Below the pieces are notes generated by a model. That model was given only the letters and a program-made list of their open reading frames with translations, had not been told where the DNA came from and made no database searches. A stretch of 64,000 nucleotides of DNA. Source: Rhodobacter sp. (GTDB lineage: Bacteria > Pseudomonadota > Alphaproteobacteria > Rhodobacterales > Rhodobacteraceae). Shown piece by piece: positions 17,327-24,957 of this stretch. The DNA is taken from contig JACKKF010000013.1 of assembly GCA_020637555.1 (NCBI GenBank), positions 584,001-648,000 of the forward strand, read 5' to 3'. Each line of letters opens with the position of its first letter. Position 1 is the stretch's first letter. The translations under genes were made by a program, and so were the position numbers.

Positions 17327-18058
17327 TCAGGGGCTGAGCCAGTCGAGGACCCGGGCGATGTCATGGGTTTCGGCGCGGGCGGGCAGCGACGGGCGGTCGA
17401 TCATCAGGACGGGCAGACCCAGGGCGCGCGCGGCCTCGAGTTTCGACACCGCGCCGGTGCCGCCCGCGTTCTTGCTGACGATGAGGTCGATGGCGTGCTC
17501 TTGCATCAGGGTGCGGTCGGCCTCGGTGCTGAAGGGGCCGCGATCCACGACCACGGTGTGGTGGGGCAGGGGCGGGGCCTCGGTCGGGTCATCGACCAGA
17601 CGAAGCAGGTAGTGATGCTGCGGTTGTGCGGCGAATTCGGCCAGGTGCATCCGGCCGATCGCCAGCAAGACGCGGCGGGGCGGCCCGGCGAGCGCCGCAA
17701 CCGCCGCCGGCATGTCGGGCACGCGCTGCCAGCGGTCGCCCGGGCCCGGCTGCCAGGCGGGGCGCGTCAGGGCGAGCAGCGGCACACCGGTTTCGCGGGC
17801 GGCAAGGATGGCGTTCGTGCTCATCTGTGCGGCGAACGGGTGGGTTGCATCGACGATATGGGTGACGCCCTGTTCGCGCAGATAGGCAACGAGCCCCGGC
17901 ACCCCGCCGAAGCCGCCAATCCGCACCGGGATCGGCTGGGCCTTTGGCTTGTCGACGCGGCCCATGTAGGACAGGGTCGCACCGAGGCCCGCGTCGGCAA
18001 GCGCGCGGGCAAGGGCGCTGGCTTCGAGCGTGCCGCCCAGGACAAGGATATGGGGCAT
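17327..18058 (-). CDS. cobK: Precorrin-6A reductase CobK
   Basis: CobK reduces precorrin-6A to the dihydro form with NADPH. The 243-residue protein begins MPHILVLGGTLEASALARAL and has SYMGRVDKPKAQPIPVRIGG near residue 30, IVDATHPFAAQMS near residue 68, and VSKNAGGTGAVSKLEAARAL near residue 195, all typical. The ATG shares the palindrome CATG (18056-18059) with the divergent cobL start, so there is no intergenic space. It is the only ring-synthesis gene on the minus strand between cobG and cobF, and its own promoter must lie within cobL. Confidence 0.95.
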   Translation of the reverse strand: MPHILVLGGTLEASALARALADAGLGATLSYMGRVDKPKAQPIPVRIGGFGGVPGLVAYLREQGVTHIVDATHPFAAQMSTNAILAARETGVPLLALTRPAWQPGPGDRWQRVPDMPAAVAALAGPPRRVLLAIGRMHLAEFAAQPQHHYLLRLVDDPTEAPPLPHHTVVVDRGPFSTEADRTLMQEHAIDLIVSKNAGGTGAVSKLEAARALGLPVLMIDRPSLPARAETHDIARVLDWLSP

Positions 18059-19256
18059 GGCTGAGGAACCCTGGCTGACAATCATCGGTCTGGGCGAAGA
18101 TGGCCTGACCGGGCTGACGGATGCAAGCCGTGACGCACTGGCGCAGGCCGAGATCGTGACCGGCGCGGCGCGGCACCTGGCGTTGCTGACGGGATTGCGT
18201 GCCGAAACCCGGGTCTGGCCGGTGCCCTTCGCGGACGGGATCGCGCCGCTGATCGCGTTGCGCGGGCGGCGCGTTGTGATGCTGGCCTCGGGCGATCCGT
18301 TCTGGTTCGGTGCGGGGAGTGTCGTCACGCGGCACCTTGCGCCGGGGGAATGGCGCGCGATTCCGGGCGTGTCCTGCTTTGCGCTGGCGGCCGCCCGCCT
18401 GGGCTGGCCGATGGAGGAGACCGTGGTGCTGGGCCTCCATGCCGCGCCGCTTGCGCGCATCCGGCCGCACCTGGCCCCGGGCCGCCGGGTTCTGGCCACG
18501 CTGCGCGACGGCGAGGCGGTCGGCAACCTCGCCGCCTATCTGACCGCCGCGGGCTTTGGCAGCGCGCAGCTGAGCGTGCTCGAGTCGCTGGGAGGGCCGC
18601 GTGAGCGGGTGCGCCAGGTCGCAGCGGCGGATTACGACCTGTCCGACGTGACCCATCCGGTCGCCGTCGGCGTGGAACCGGCAGGCGACGGCGCGGTATT
18701 GAGCCTGGCCTCGGGGCGGGCGGATGCGTGGTTCGACAACGACGGCCAGATCACCAAGCGGCCGGTGCGGGCGCTGGCCCTGTCGGCGTTGGCACCCCGG
18801 CCGGGCGAATTGCTGTGGGACATCGGCGCGGGCTCGGGGTCGATCTCGATCGAGTGGCTGCTGGCGCATCCCTCTCTCAGGGCGATCGGGTTCGAGGGCA
18901 ACCCCGAGCGCGCGGCGCGGGCCCGCGAGAACGCCTTGCGGATGGGGGTGGACCGGTTGCGCGTGATCGACGCCACCGCGCCTGACGGGCTGGCCGATCA
19001 GCCGCAGCCGGATGCGGTCTTTGTCGGTGGAGGGCTGTCGCAGGCGCTGCTTGATCGGCTGTTCGCGCTGTTGCCCGGCGGCACCCGGCTGGTCGCCCAT
19101 GCGGTGACGCTGGAATCCGAGGCGCTGATCGCCCGATGGCACGCGGACAAGGGCGGAAGCCTGCTGCGCATCGAACTGGCCGAGGCCCTGCCACTGGGAC
19201 GCAAGCGCGGCTGGAAATCCGCCTATCCCGTGGTGCAGTGGAGTGTCACCCTGTGA
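18057..19256 (+). CDS. cobL: Precorrin-6Y C5,15-methyltransferase (decarboxylating) CobL
   Basis: CobL methylates C5 and C15 and removes the C12 acetate carboxyl. The 399-residue protein is the usual two-domain fusion. The N-terminal half is a CbiE-like tetrapyrrole methylase (TIIGLGEDGLTGLT at residue 8, VVMLASGDPFWFG near residue 75, IPGVSCFALAAARLGWPME near residue 103). The C-terminal half is a CbiT-like methyltransferase with the SAM motif LLWDIGAGSGSISIEWLL near residue 254 and DAVFVGGGLSQALL. Its ATG overlaps the cobK start on the other strand; its TGA overlaps the GTG start of cobE. Confidence 0.95.
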   Translation: MAEEPWLTIIGLGEDGLTGLTDASRDALAQAEIVTGAARHLALLTGLRAETRVWPVPFADGIAPLIALRGRRVVMLASGDPFWFGAGSVVTRHLAPGEWRAIPGVSCFALAAARLGWPMEETVVLGLHAAPLARIRPHLAPGRRVLATLRDGEAVGNLAAYLTAAGFGSAQLSVLESLGGPRERVRQVAAADYDLSDVTHPVAVGVEPAGDGAVLSLASGRADAWFDNDGQITKRPVRALALSALAPRPGELLWDIGAGSGSISIEWLLAHPSLRAIGFEGNPERAARARENALRMGVDRLRVIDATAPDGLADQPQPDAVFVGGGLSQALLDRLFALLPGGTRLVAHAVTLESEALIARWHADKGGSLLRIELAEALPLGRKRGWKSAYPVVQWSVTL

Positions 19257-19600
19257 TCGTCGCGGGCTTTGGCTTTTCCAGTCGCGCAACGCCCGAGTCG
19301 CTGGCGGCGGCCCTGGCGGCCACGGGCGCCAGCCCCGCCGCGCTGGCGACGCTGGCGGACAAGGCGGCCGCGCTGGCACCCCTGGCGGATGTGCTGGGCC
19401 TGCCGGTGATCCCCGTTGACGGACCCCTGCCCGAAACCGAAACACAATCGCCGCGAAGCCTGGCCGCGCGCGGCACCGGCAGCGTCGCCGAGGCCTGCGC
19501 CCTGAAAGCCGCAGGACCGGGTGCGATCCTGCTCACTCCGCGCGTGACCTCGGCCGACCGGCTGGCCACCTGCGCCATCGCGAAAGGACCCCTGACATGA
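19253..19600 (+). CDS. cobE: CobE / CbiG C-terminal-like cobalamin biosynthesis protein
   Basis: The 115-residue product matches CobE, the small homologue of the CbiG C-terminal domain. Its exact role in the aerobic pathway is unsettled. Visible features are VIVAGFGFSSRATPESLAAA at the N-terminus and GTGSVAEACALKAAGPGA near residue 77. The start is the GTG at 19253, which overlaps the cobL stop (GTGA). The stop overlaps the cobM ATG, so it sits in a chain of coupled genes. Confidence 0.85.
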   Translation: MIVAGFGFSSRATPESLAAALAATGASPAALATLADKAAALAPLADVLGLPVIPVDGPLPETETQSPRSLAARGTGSVAEACALKAAGPGAILLTPRVTSADRLATCAIAKGPLT

Positions 19601-20382
19601 CCGTTCACTTTGTCGGCGCCGGACCGGGTGCGCCGGATCTTCTGACCCTGCGCGGCCGCGACATCATCGCCGCGTGCCAGGTCTGCCTTTATGCCGGGTC
19701 GCTGGTGCCCGAGGCGGTGCTGGGCCATTGCCCGCGGGATGCGCGGATCGTCAACACGGCCCCCCTGTCCCTGGATCAGATCATGGACGAGATCGCCGCT
19801 GCCCATGCGCAGGGGCTGGACGTGGTGCGGCTGCATTCGGGCGATCTGTCGGTCTGGTCCGCGATGGGCGAGCAACTCAGACGCCTGCGCGCGATGGGGA
19901 TTCCCTATTCGGTGACGCCGGGTGTGCCGTCGTTCGCCGCCGCCGCCGCCGCGCTGGGCACCGAACTGACGCTGCCGGGGCTGGCGCAATCGGTCGTGCT
20001 GACCCGCACGCCGGGCCGCGCCAGCGCCATGCCCGAAGGCGAGACACTGGCGAATTTCGCCGCCACCGGCGCAACGCTGTGTATCCATCTGTCGATTCAC
20101 AACCTTCGGCAGACCGTGGCCGATCTGCAACCGGCCTATGGCGGCGATTGCCCGGTTGCCGTGGTCTGGCGTGCGACATGGCCCGAACAGCGGATCCTGC
20201 GCGGCACCCTGGCCACGATCGAAGGGCTGGTCGACGGCACCATGGAACGCACGGCGCTGATCCTGGTCGGCCGTGCCCTGGGGGGCGAAGGGTTCGAGGA
20301 AAGCTGCCTCTACGCGGTGGACTATGACCGCCGTTTCCGCCCGCAGTCGGCGGATTCGGTCTATGCGGACAGCAAGGAATGA
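19597..20382 (+). CDS. cobM: Precorrin-4 C11-methyltransferase CobM
   Basis: CobM methylates C11 of precorrin-4. The 261-residue protein has the methyltransferase opening VHFVGAGPGAPDLLTLRGRD, the LYAGSLVPEAVL segment near residue 32, VRLHSGDLSVWSAMGEQ near residue 82, and YSVTPGVPSFAAAAAALGTE near residue 106. FEESCLYAVDYDRRFRP ends the conserved part. It overlaps cobE in front and cobB behind by four bases each. Confidence 0.95.
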   Translation: MTVHFVGAGPGAPDLLTLRGRDIIAACQVCLYAGSLVPEAVLGHCPRDARIVNTAPLSLDQIMDEIAAAHAQGLDVVRLHSGDLSVWSAMGEQLRRLRAMGIPYSVTPGVPSFAAAAAALGTELTLPGLAQSVVLTRTPGRASAMPEGETLANFAATGATLCIHLSIHNLRQTVADLQPAYGGDCPVAVVWRATWPEQRILRGTLATIEGLVDGTMERTALILVGRALGGEGFEESCLYAVDYDRRFRPQSADSVYADSKE

Positions 20383-21698
20383 CCGCCCGAGGTCCCGCCG
20401 GGCTGATGATTTCGGCGCCGTCATCGGGGACAGGGAAAACCACCGTGATGCTGGGGCTGTTGCGGGCGCTGGCCGAGGACGGCCTGCGGGTTCAACCGTT
20501 CAAGTCGGGCCCCGACTATATCGACCCGGCGTTTCACCGGGCGGCCTGTGGCCGGGCCTCGTTCAATCTGGACAGCTGGGCGATGGCGCCGGATCTGCTG
20601 GACCGCATCGTGACCGAGGCCGCCGAAGCTGACCTCGTGGTGGCCGAGGGGTCCATGGGGCTGTTCGATGGCGTGGCCTTCGCGGGGGCCACGGGTCATG
20701 GCTCGAGCGCCGAAACGGCCCGGCGCCTGGGGTGGCCGGTGGTGCTGGTGGTCGATGTCTCGGGGCAGGCGCAATCGGCGGCGGCGGTGGCGCTGGGCTT
20801 TGCGCGCTACCAGCCCGGGCTGACGATCGCGGGGGTGATTCTGAACCGCGTTGCCAGCCCTCGGCACGAACGGCTGGTGCGGCTGGGGATGGAGGAGGCC
20901 GGGCTTGCCGTGCTGGGCGCGCTGCCCCGGCGCGGTGACCTGAAACTGCCCGAACGCCACCTGGGCCTGGTGCAGGCGGTCGAACACCCCGATCTTGACG
21001 CCGCCATCGCGGGGTATGCCGCGTTCCTGCGCGCCCATGTCGATCTTGCGGCCCTGAAAGCGGCCGCGTCGGGCGGGGGGATGGCCCATGCCACGGGGTT
21101 GCGGCTGACCCCGCCGGCGCAGCGCATCGCCCTGGCACAGGATGCGGCGTTCTCGTTCGCCTATCCCCATCTGATCGAGGGCTGGCGCCGCGCCGGGGCC
21201 GAGATCCTGCCCTTTTCCCCGCTTGCGGACGAACCACCGCCGGATGCCGATCTGGTCTGGCTGCCCGGCGGGTATCCCGAGCTGCACGCGGGCGCCCTGG
21301 CGGCGGCGGGGCGGTTCCGCGCCGGGCTGCGCCGCCACGCCGAAACGCGGCCCGTTCACGGCGAATGCGGGGGCTACATGGCGCTGGGCGCGGCGCTGAT
21401 CGACAAGGACGGCACCCGGCACGAAATGGCGGGGCTGCTGGGGCTGGTCACCTCGTACGAGGTGCGCAAGATGCACCTGGGCTATCGCCGCGCCGACCTG
21501 ATCGCGCCCATGCCCGGGCACGCGCCGGGTGCGGTGCTCAGGGGGCACGAGTTCCACTATTCGACGATTCTGGACCAACCCGATGCACCGCTGGCGCGCG
21601 TCATCGATGCCGAGGGTGCGGCGGTGGCTGAAACCGGGTCGGTGCGCGGGGCGGTCTCGGGGACGTTCTTTCACCTGATCGCGGAGGGCGCGGCATGA
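20379..21698 (+). CDS. cobB: Hydrogenobyrinic acid a,c-diamide synthase CobB
   Basis: CobB amidates the a and c side chains using glutamine and ATP. The 439-residue protein combines an N-terminal ATP-binding domain (SAPSSGTGKTTVMLGLLRAL near residue 12, then VQPFKSGPDYIDPAFH) with a C-terminal class I glutamine amidotransferase domain. The probable nucleophile is the cysteine in RPVHGECGGYMALG near residue 330, and the catalytic His region is RGHEFHYSTI. Its product is the substrate for CobNST. The start overlaps cobM by ATGA. Confidence 0.95.
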   Translation: MTARGPAGLMISAPSSGTGKTTVMLGLLRALAEDGLRVQPFKSGPDYIDPAFHRAACGRASFNLDSWAMAPDLLDRIVTEAAEADLVVAEGSMGLFDGVAFAGATGHGSSAETARRLGWPVVLVVDVSGQAQSAAAVALGFARYQPGLTIAGVILNRVASPRHERLVRLGMEEAGLAVLGALPRRGDLKLPERHLGLVQAVEHPDLDAAIAGYAAFLRAHVDLAALKAAASGGGMAHATGLRLTPPAQRIALAQDAAFSFAYPHLIEGWRRAGAEILPFSPLADEPPPDADLVWLPGGYPELHAGALAAAGRFRAGLRRHAETRPVHGECGGYMALGAALIDKDGTRHEMAGLLGLVTSYEVRKMHLGYRRADLIAPMPGHAPGAVLRGHEFHYSTILDQPDAPLARVIDAEGAAVAETGSVRGAVSGTFFHLIAEGAA

Positions 21699-21777
21699 AA
21701 CGGGTCAAGGGGGGCCTTGCCCCCCTCTGCACCTGCGGTGCATTCACCCCCCAGGATATTTTCGGCACAAAGAGGGC
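21699..21777 (+). repeat. GGATATTT-GGCACAAAG intergenic repeat, copy C
   Basis: Between cobB and cobA lie a G/C hairpin (GGGGGGCCTTGCCCCCC), a perfect TGCACC-TGC-GGTGCA palindrome at 21728-21742, and the core CCCCAGGATATTTTCGGCAC with AAAGAGGG. The final AGAGGG stands seven bases before the cobA ATG and is the only good ribosome-binding site there, so the repeat seems to serve as the cobA translation signal. Confidence 0.7.
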
Positions 21778-21783
21778 GCGGCG

Positions 21784-22503
21784 ATGAGCGGGTTTGTTTC
21801 CTTTGTCGGCTCGGGCCCGGGCGATCCGGAACTGCTGACGCTGCGCGCGATGAACCGGCTCAAGGCGGCCGAGGCGGTGCTGTTCGACGACCTGTCGGCC
21901 GGGCCGATCCTGGATCTGGTGCCCGCGGGGGCGGAACTGATCGCGGTAGGCAAACGGGCAGGGCGGCCTTCGCCAAAGCAGGATCATGTCAGCCGGCTGC
22001 TGGTCGATTACGCACAGGGCGGTGCGCGGGTCGTGCGTCTGAAGGCGGGCGATCCCGGGGTTTTCGGCCGGCTCGAGGAAGAGATTACCGCGCTCAGGCA
22101 GGTCGGGATCGGCTATGAGATCGTGCCGGGGATCACCGCGGCCGCCGCCGCCGCCGCCGCCGCCGGCATCCCGCTGACCCGGCGGCTCGAGGCGCGGCGC
22201 GTGCAGTTCGTCACCGGCCATGACGTGACCGGCGGTCTGCCCGAGGGGCTGAACCTGGCCGCGCTGGCCGATCCGCAGGCAACCACGGTCGTGTTCATGC
22301 CCAAGCGCACCTTTGCCGCGCTGGCCGCGCTGCTGGTGGCGGCGGGGCTGCCGGGCACGACCCCCGCGCTGCTGGCCGAAAACGTTTCTCACCCCGACCA
22401 GCGGCTGACCCGCAGCACGGTCGCGGGCCTGGCGCAGGTGCTGGAAACCGCCGATGCGCGCGCGCCGGGGTTGATCCTGTATGGGCCGCTTGCTGACGGG
22501 TGA
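21784..22503 (+). CDS. cobA: Uroporphyrinogen-III C-methyltransferase CobA
   Basis: CobA adds methyl groups at C2 and C7, making precorrin-2, the entry step to the corrin branch. The 239-residue single-domain protein shows VGSGPGDPELLTLRAMNRLK, VLFDDLSAGPILDLVP, GKRAGRPSPKQDHVSRLLV and VRLKAGDPGVFGRLEEE. VPGITAAAAAAAAAGIPLTR follows; the GCC run at 22141-22164 encodes that alanine stretch. ENVSHPDQRL lies near the end. The ATG relies on AGAGGG in the upstream repeat. It may continue the cobL-cobB transcript if the repeat does not terminate it. Confidence 0.95.
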   Translation: MSGFVSFVGSGPGDPELLTLRAMNRLKAAEAVLFDDLSAGPILDLVPAGAELIAVGKRAGRPSPKQDHVSRLLVDYAQGGARVVRLKAGDPGVFGRLEEEITALRQVGIGYEIVPGITAAAAAAAAAGIPLTRRLEARRVQFVTGHDVTGGLPEGLNLAALADPQATTVVFMPKRTFAALAALLVAAGLPGTTPALLAENVSHPDQRLTRSTVAGLAQVLETADARAPGLILYGPLADG

Positions 22504-22538
22504 GGTCGCGAACGCGCGCCATCGTGCCGCGATCAACC

Positions 22539-22566
22539 TTGACCGTGGCCGGGCTTGCTGTAATCG
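22539..22566 (+). promoter_or_regulatory. Probable sigma-70 promoter for riboswitch 2
   Basis: TTGACC at 22539-22544 and TAATCG at 22561-22566 are 16 bases apart. Transcription would start near 22573, where the aptamer begins. It lies in the 276-base gap after cobA. Confidence 0.45.
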
Positions 22567-22573
22567 TGGAAGG

Positions 22574-22732
22574 GTCAGGTGCCCTGCTTGGGCTGAAACG
22601 GGAACGGGGTGCAATGCCCCGGCCGCCCCCGCGACTGTCAGCGGCGAGCTGGCTGCCATCGTGCCACTGTCCCCGACGGATGGGAAGGCGGCAGTCCGCA
22701 GCGACCCGCGAGCCAGGAGACCGGCCCGACAA
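22574..22732 (+). promoter_or_regulatory. Cobalamin riboswitch 2 (upstream of cbiM-like gene)
   Basis: The ordered aptamer signature is present. CAGGTGCCC at 22576 is followed by GAAACGGGAACGGGGTGCAA and the core GGCCGCCCCCGCGACTGTCA. Then come GTGCCACTGTCCCCG, GATGGGAAGGCGGCA and GAGCCAGGAGACCGGCC ending near 22727. It lies about 50 bases before the CbiM-type permease and would shut off cobalt uptake when cobalamin is plentiful. The rest of the gap from 22504 shows only the likely promoter. Confidence 0.92.
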
Positions 22733-22779
22733 CGGAAACGGAAGAAACGCCGTCGGAGGGACGGCAAGGAGCGAAGAAC

Positions 22780-23451
22780 ATGCATATCGAACCCGGCGTC
22801 GTCGATGGCGCGAAAATGGTCCTGTCCTATGGCACCGCCGCCGCCGCTGGTGGCGTGGCGCTGAAGCTGATCGCCGACGATCTGAAGCAGCACAACGTCC
22901 TGTCCTTTGCCATGCGTTCGGTGCTGGCGGCGATGGGGACCTTCATCTGCTTTGAAGTGCTGCCGCACATGCCGGTCGGCGTGAGCGAAGTGCACCTGAT
23001 CCTGGGCACCACGCTGTTGCTGATCCTGGGCGCCGGTCCTGCCGCGCTGGGTCTGGCCGGTGGTCTGCTGATGCAGAGCCTGTTCTTCGCGCCGACCGAT
23101 CTGCCGATGTATACGGTCAACGTCACCACCCTGCTGTTCCCGCTGTTCCTGATCCACATGGTCGCGGGCCGCATCATCCCCGGCGGCAAGGCCTATGTGG
23201 ACCTGGGCTATGGCGAGGTTCTGAAATTGTCGGCCGCCTATCAGGGCGGGATCGTTGCCTGGGTCGCCTTCTGGGCGTTTTATGGCGAGGGTGTCGCGGC
23301 CACCGGCGGCGTTCTCAGCTTCGGCGCGGCCTATATGCTGGTCGTCCTGATCGAGCCGCTGGCCGATCTGGGGGCTCTGGCGCTGGCCAAGGCAATGCGC
23401 GGCCACAAGGATTCGGGCCTGTTCGTGAACCGGCTGCACAACGCGGCCTGA
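22780..23451 (+). CDS. cbiM: CbiM-type cobalt transporter (energy-coupling factor permease family)
   Basis: The 223-residue membrane protein begins MHIEPGVVDGAK. In CbiM/NikM proteins the N-terminal Met-His-Ile takes part in metal binding, which fixes the start at 22780; AAGGAG stands upstream. About six hydrophobic helices follow, with EVLPHMPVGVSEVHLILG near residue 66, NVTTLLFPLFLIHMVAGRII and MLVVLIEPLADLGALA near the end. Riboswitch 2 directly upstream supports a cobalt role. The usual partners CbiN, CbiQ and CbiO are absent. A terminator follows at 23472. Confidence 0.88.
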   Translation: MHIEPGVVDGAKMVLSYGTAAAAGGVALKLIADDLKQHNVLSFAMRSVLAAMGTFICFEVLPHMPVGVSEVHLILGTTLLLILGAGPAALGLAGGLLMQSLFFAPTDLPMYTVNVTTLLFPLFLIHMVAGRIIPGGKAYVDLGYGEVLKLSAAYQGGIVAWVAFWAFYGEGVAATGGVLSFGAAYMLVVLIEPLADLGALALAKAMRGHKDSGLFVNRLHNAA

Positions 23452-23471
23452 TCTCGGGCTGATGACAGACG

Positions 23472-23502
23472 CGCGGCGGGCCCCGGGGCCTGCCGCGTTT
23501 TT
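23472..23502 (+). terminator. Rho-independent terminator after the CbiM-type gene
   Basis: A GC-rich stem (CGCGGCGGGCC paired with GGCCTGCCGCG) is followed by TTTTT at 23498-23502, 12 bases before the cobF start. Some read-through into cobF is possible, since cobF has no obvious promoter of its own. Confidence 0.7.
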
Positions 23503-23514
23503 CATGGGGGTCGC

Positions 23515-24246
23515 ATGATCGCGCTGGATCTCATCGGTATCGGCACGGGCAACCCCGAGCATGTGACGCTGGCGGCGATCCGCGCCATGCGCGAGGCGGA
23601 TCTGATCCTGTTGCCGCGCAAGGGCGACGACAAGGGCGACCTGGCGGACCTGCGCCGCCAGATCTGCGCCACCCATCTGAGCGACATGTCCCGGGTGGTG
23701 GAATTCGATCTGCCGGTGCGCGATGCTTCGGGCGGATACATCGACGGGGTGAACGACTGGCACGATGCCATCGCCGCGTGCTGGAAGCAGTCCATCGACG
23801 CGACTCTGCCAGGGGGCGGGCGCGTCGCGCTGCTGGTCTGGGGGGATCCGTCGCTCTACGATTCCACGTTGCGCATTGCCGCCCGGCTGGGGATCACGCC
23901 GCGCGTGGTGCCGGGGGTGACGTCGCTCTCGGTCCTGACGGCGGCGCATGCGATTCCGCTCAACGACCTGGGCGCGCCTGTGGTCATCACCACCGGCCGC
24001 CGTCTGCGCGAGGGGGGCTGGCCCCAGGGCGCGGATGCCGTCGCGGTGATGCTGGACGCGGGCGGGGCCTTTGCGACGGTGCCACCCGAGGGCGTGCAGA
24101 TCTGGTGGGGCGCCTATCTGGGCATGGACCATGAGACGTTGATCGCCGGGCCCCTGGTCGAGGTCGCGCAGCGGATCCTCGATACCCGCGCCGCATTGCG
24201 CGCCCGCCACGGCTGGATCATGGACATCTATCTGTTGCGCCGTTGA
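23515..24246 (+). CDS. cobF: Precorrin-6A synthase (deacetylating) CobF
   Basis: CobF methylates C1 and releases the two-carbon fragment left by ring contraction, a step specific to the aerobic pathway. The 243-residue protein shows LDLIGIGTGNPEHVTLAAIR, ADLILLPRKGDDKGDLADLR near residue 30, ALLVWGDPSLYDSTLRIA near residue 104 and RVVPGVTSLSVLTAAHAIPL. ARHGWIMDIYLLR ends it. It completes the set of ring methyltransferases in this window (A, I, J, M, F, L). Confidence 0.93.
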   Translation: MIALDLIGIGTGNPEHVTLAAIRAMREADLILLPRKGDDKGDLADLRRQICATHLSDMSRVVEFDLPVRDASGGYIDGVNDWHDAIAACWKQSIDATLPGGGRVALLVWGDPSLYDSTLRIAARLGITPRVVPGVTSLSVLTAAHAIPLNDLGAPVVITTGRRLREGGWPQGADAVAVMLDAGGAFATVPPEGVQIWWGAYLGMDHETLIAGPLVEVAQRILDTRAALRARHGWIMDIYLLRR

Positions 24247-24270
24247 CCCGGGTTGCGGCAGTCTGTCCGC

Positions 24271-24900
24271 ATGTTCAGTGCCGAGACCCTGCATTTTCTG
24301 ACCGATCTGAGGTCCAACAACAGCCGTGACTGGTTTCAGGCCAATCGCGCCCGCTATGACGCCCATGTCGCCGGCGCGGCCCAGGGGTTCGGCGATGCGC
24401 TGGCAGCGGAACTGCAGCGGCTGGCGGGCCGCCCTGTCACACCGAAACTGTTCCGCCTGCACCGCGATTTGCGGTTCTCAAAGGACAAGACCCCCTACAA
24501 CGCCCATGTGCACATGAGCTTCAGCGCGGGCGGGCCCTTTGCCTGGCTGGTGGGGATCGATCCGGGCGGGTTGGTGCTGGGTTACGGCGCGCTGGGTTTC
24601 GATGCGGCGCTGCTGGGGCGCTGGCGGCAGGCGGTCGACGGACCCGGCGGCCCCGCCCTTGGGGCTGAGCTGACGCGCCTTGTCGCGCTGGGACACAGGC
24701 TGTCCGCGCCGGAACTGAAGCGGGTGCCCGCGCCCTATCCGGCCGGGCATCCGCAGGCCGATCTCTTGCGGCGCAAGTCCTTTGCGATCTGGCAGGATCA
24801 GCACCCGATGGCGATGGCCTATGGCCCCGGGGCGCCGGCGCGGCTGGCGCAGGCGCTGCAGGTCTGGGAACCCTTGCGCGGGCTGCTTGCCGCGGTGTGA
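24271..24900 (+). CDS. DUF2461 family protein (TIGR02453-like)
   Basis: The 209-residue protein matches the DUF2461 family, whose function is unknown. Typical segments are the opening ETLHFLTDLRSNNSRDWFQA, FRLHRDLRFSKDKTPYNAH near residue 60 and HVHMSFSAGGPFAWLVGIDP. RRKSFAIWQD lies toward the C-terminus. The ATG at 24271 is 24 bases after cobF, so it may share its transcript, though no link to cobalamin is known. No signal peptide or membrane segment is seen. Confidence 0.8.
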   Translation: MFSAETLHFLTDLRSNNSRDWFQANRARYDAHVAGAAQGFGDALAAELQRLAGRPVTPKLFRLHRDLRFSKDKTPYNAHVHMSFSAGGPFAWLVGIDPGGLVLGYGALGFDAALLGRWRQAVDGPGGPALGAELTRLVALGHRLSAPELKRVPAPYPAGHPQADLLRRKSFAIWQDQHPMAMAYGPGAPARLAQALQVWEPLRGLLAAV

Positions 24901-24908
24901 CCGCGCAA

Positions 24909-24938
24909 GGAAAAACGGGGGCGAAGGGCCGCCCCCGT
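24909..24938 (-). terminator. Terminator of the TAXI-TRAP operon
   Basis: A nine-base stem, ACGGGGGCG at 24915-24923 and CGCCCCCGT at 24930-24938, is followed on the minus strand by TTTTTCC. It lies 19 bases past the solute-binding gene's stop. Confidence 0.75.
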
Positions 24939-24957
24939 TCGACTGTTGCAGGCTCGC

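Noticed and set aside
22141..22164. GCC tandem run in cobA
   Set aside because: It encodes the alanine-rich helix common to these methyltransferases (similar in cobJ and cobM) and does not look like an independent repeat element.
21601..24462. Long minus-strand frame opposite cobA, cbiM and cobF
   Set aside because: It crosses three well-recognised genes and riboswitch 2, and its translation has no recognisable motif; it is a compositional shadow.
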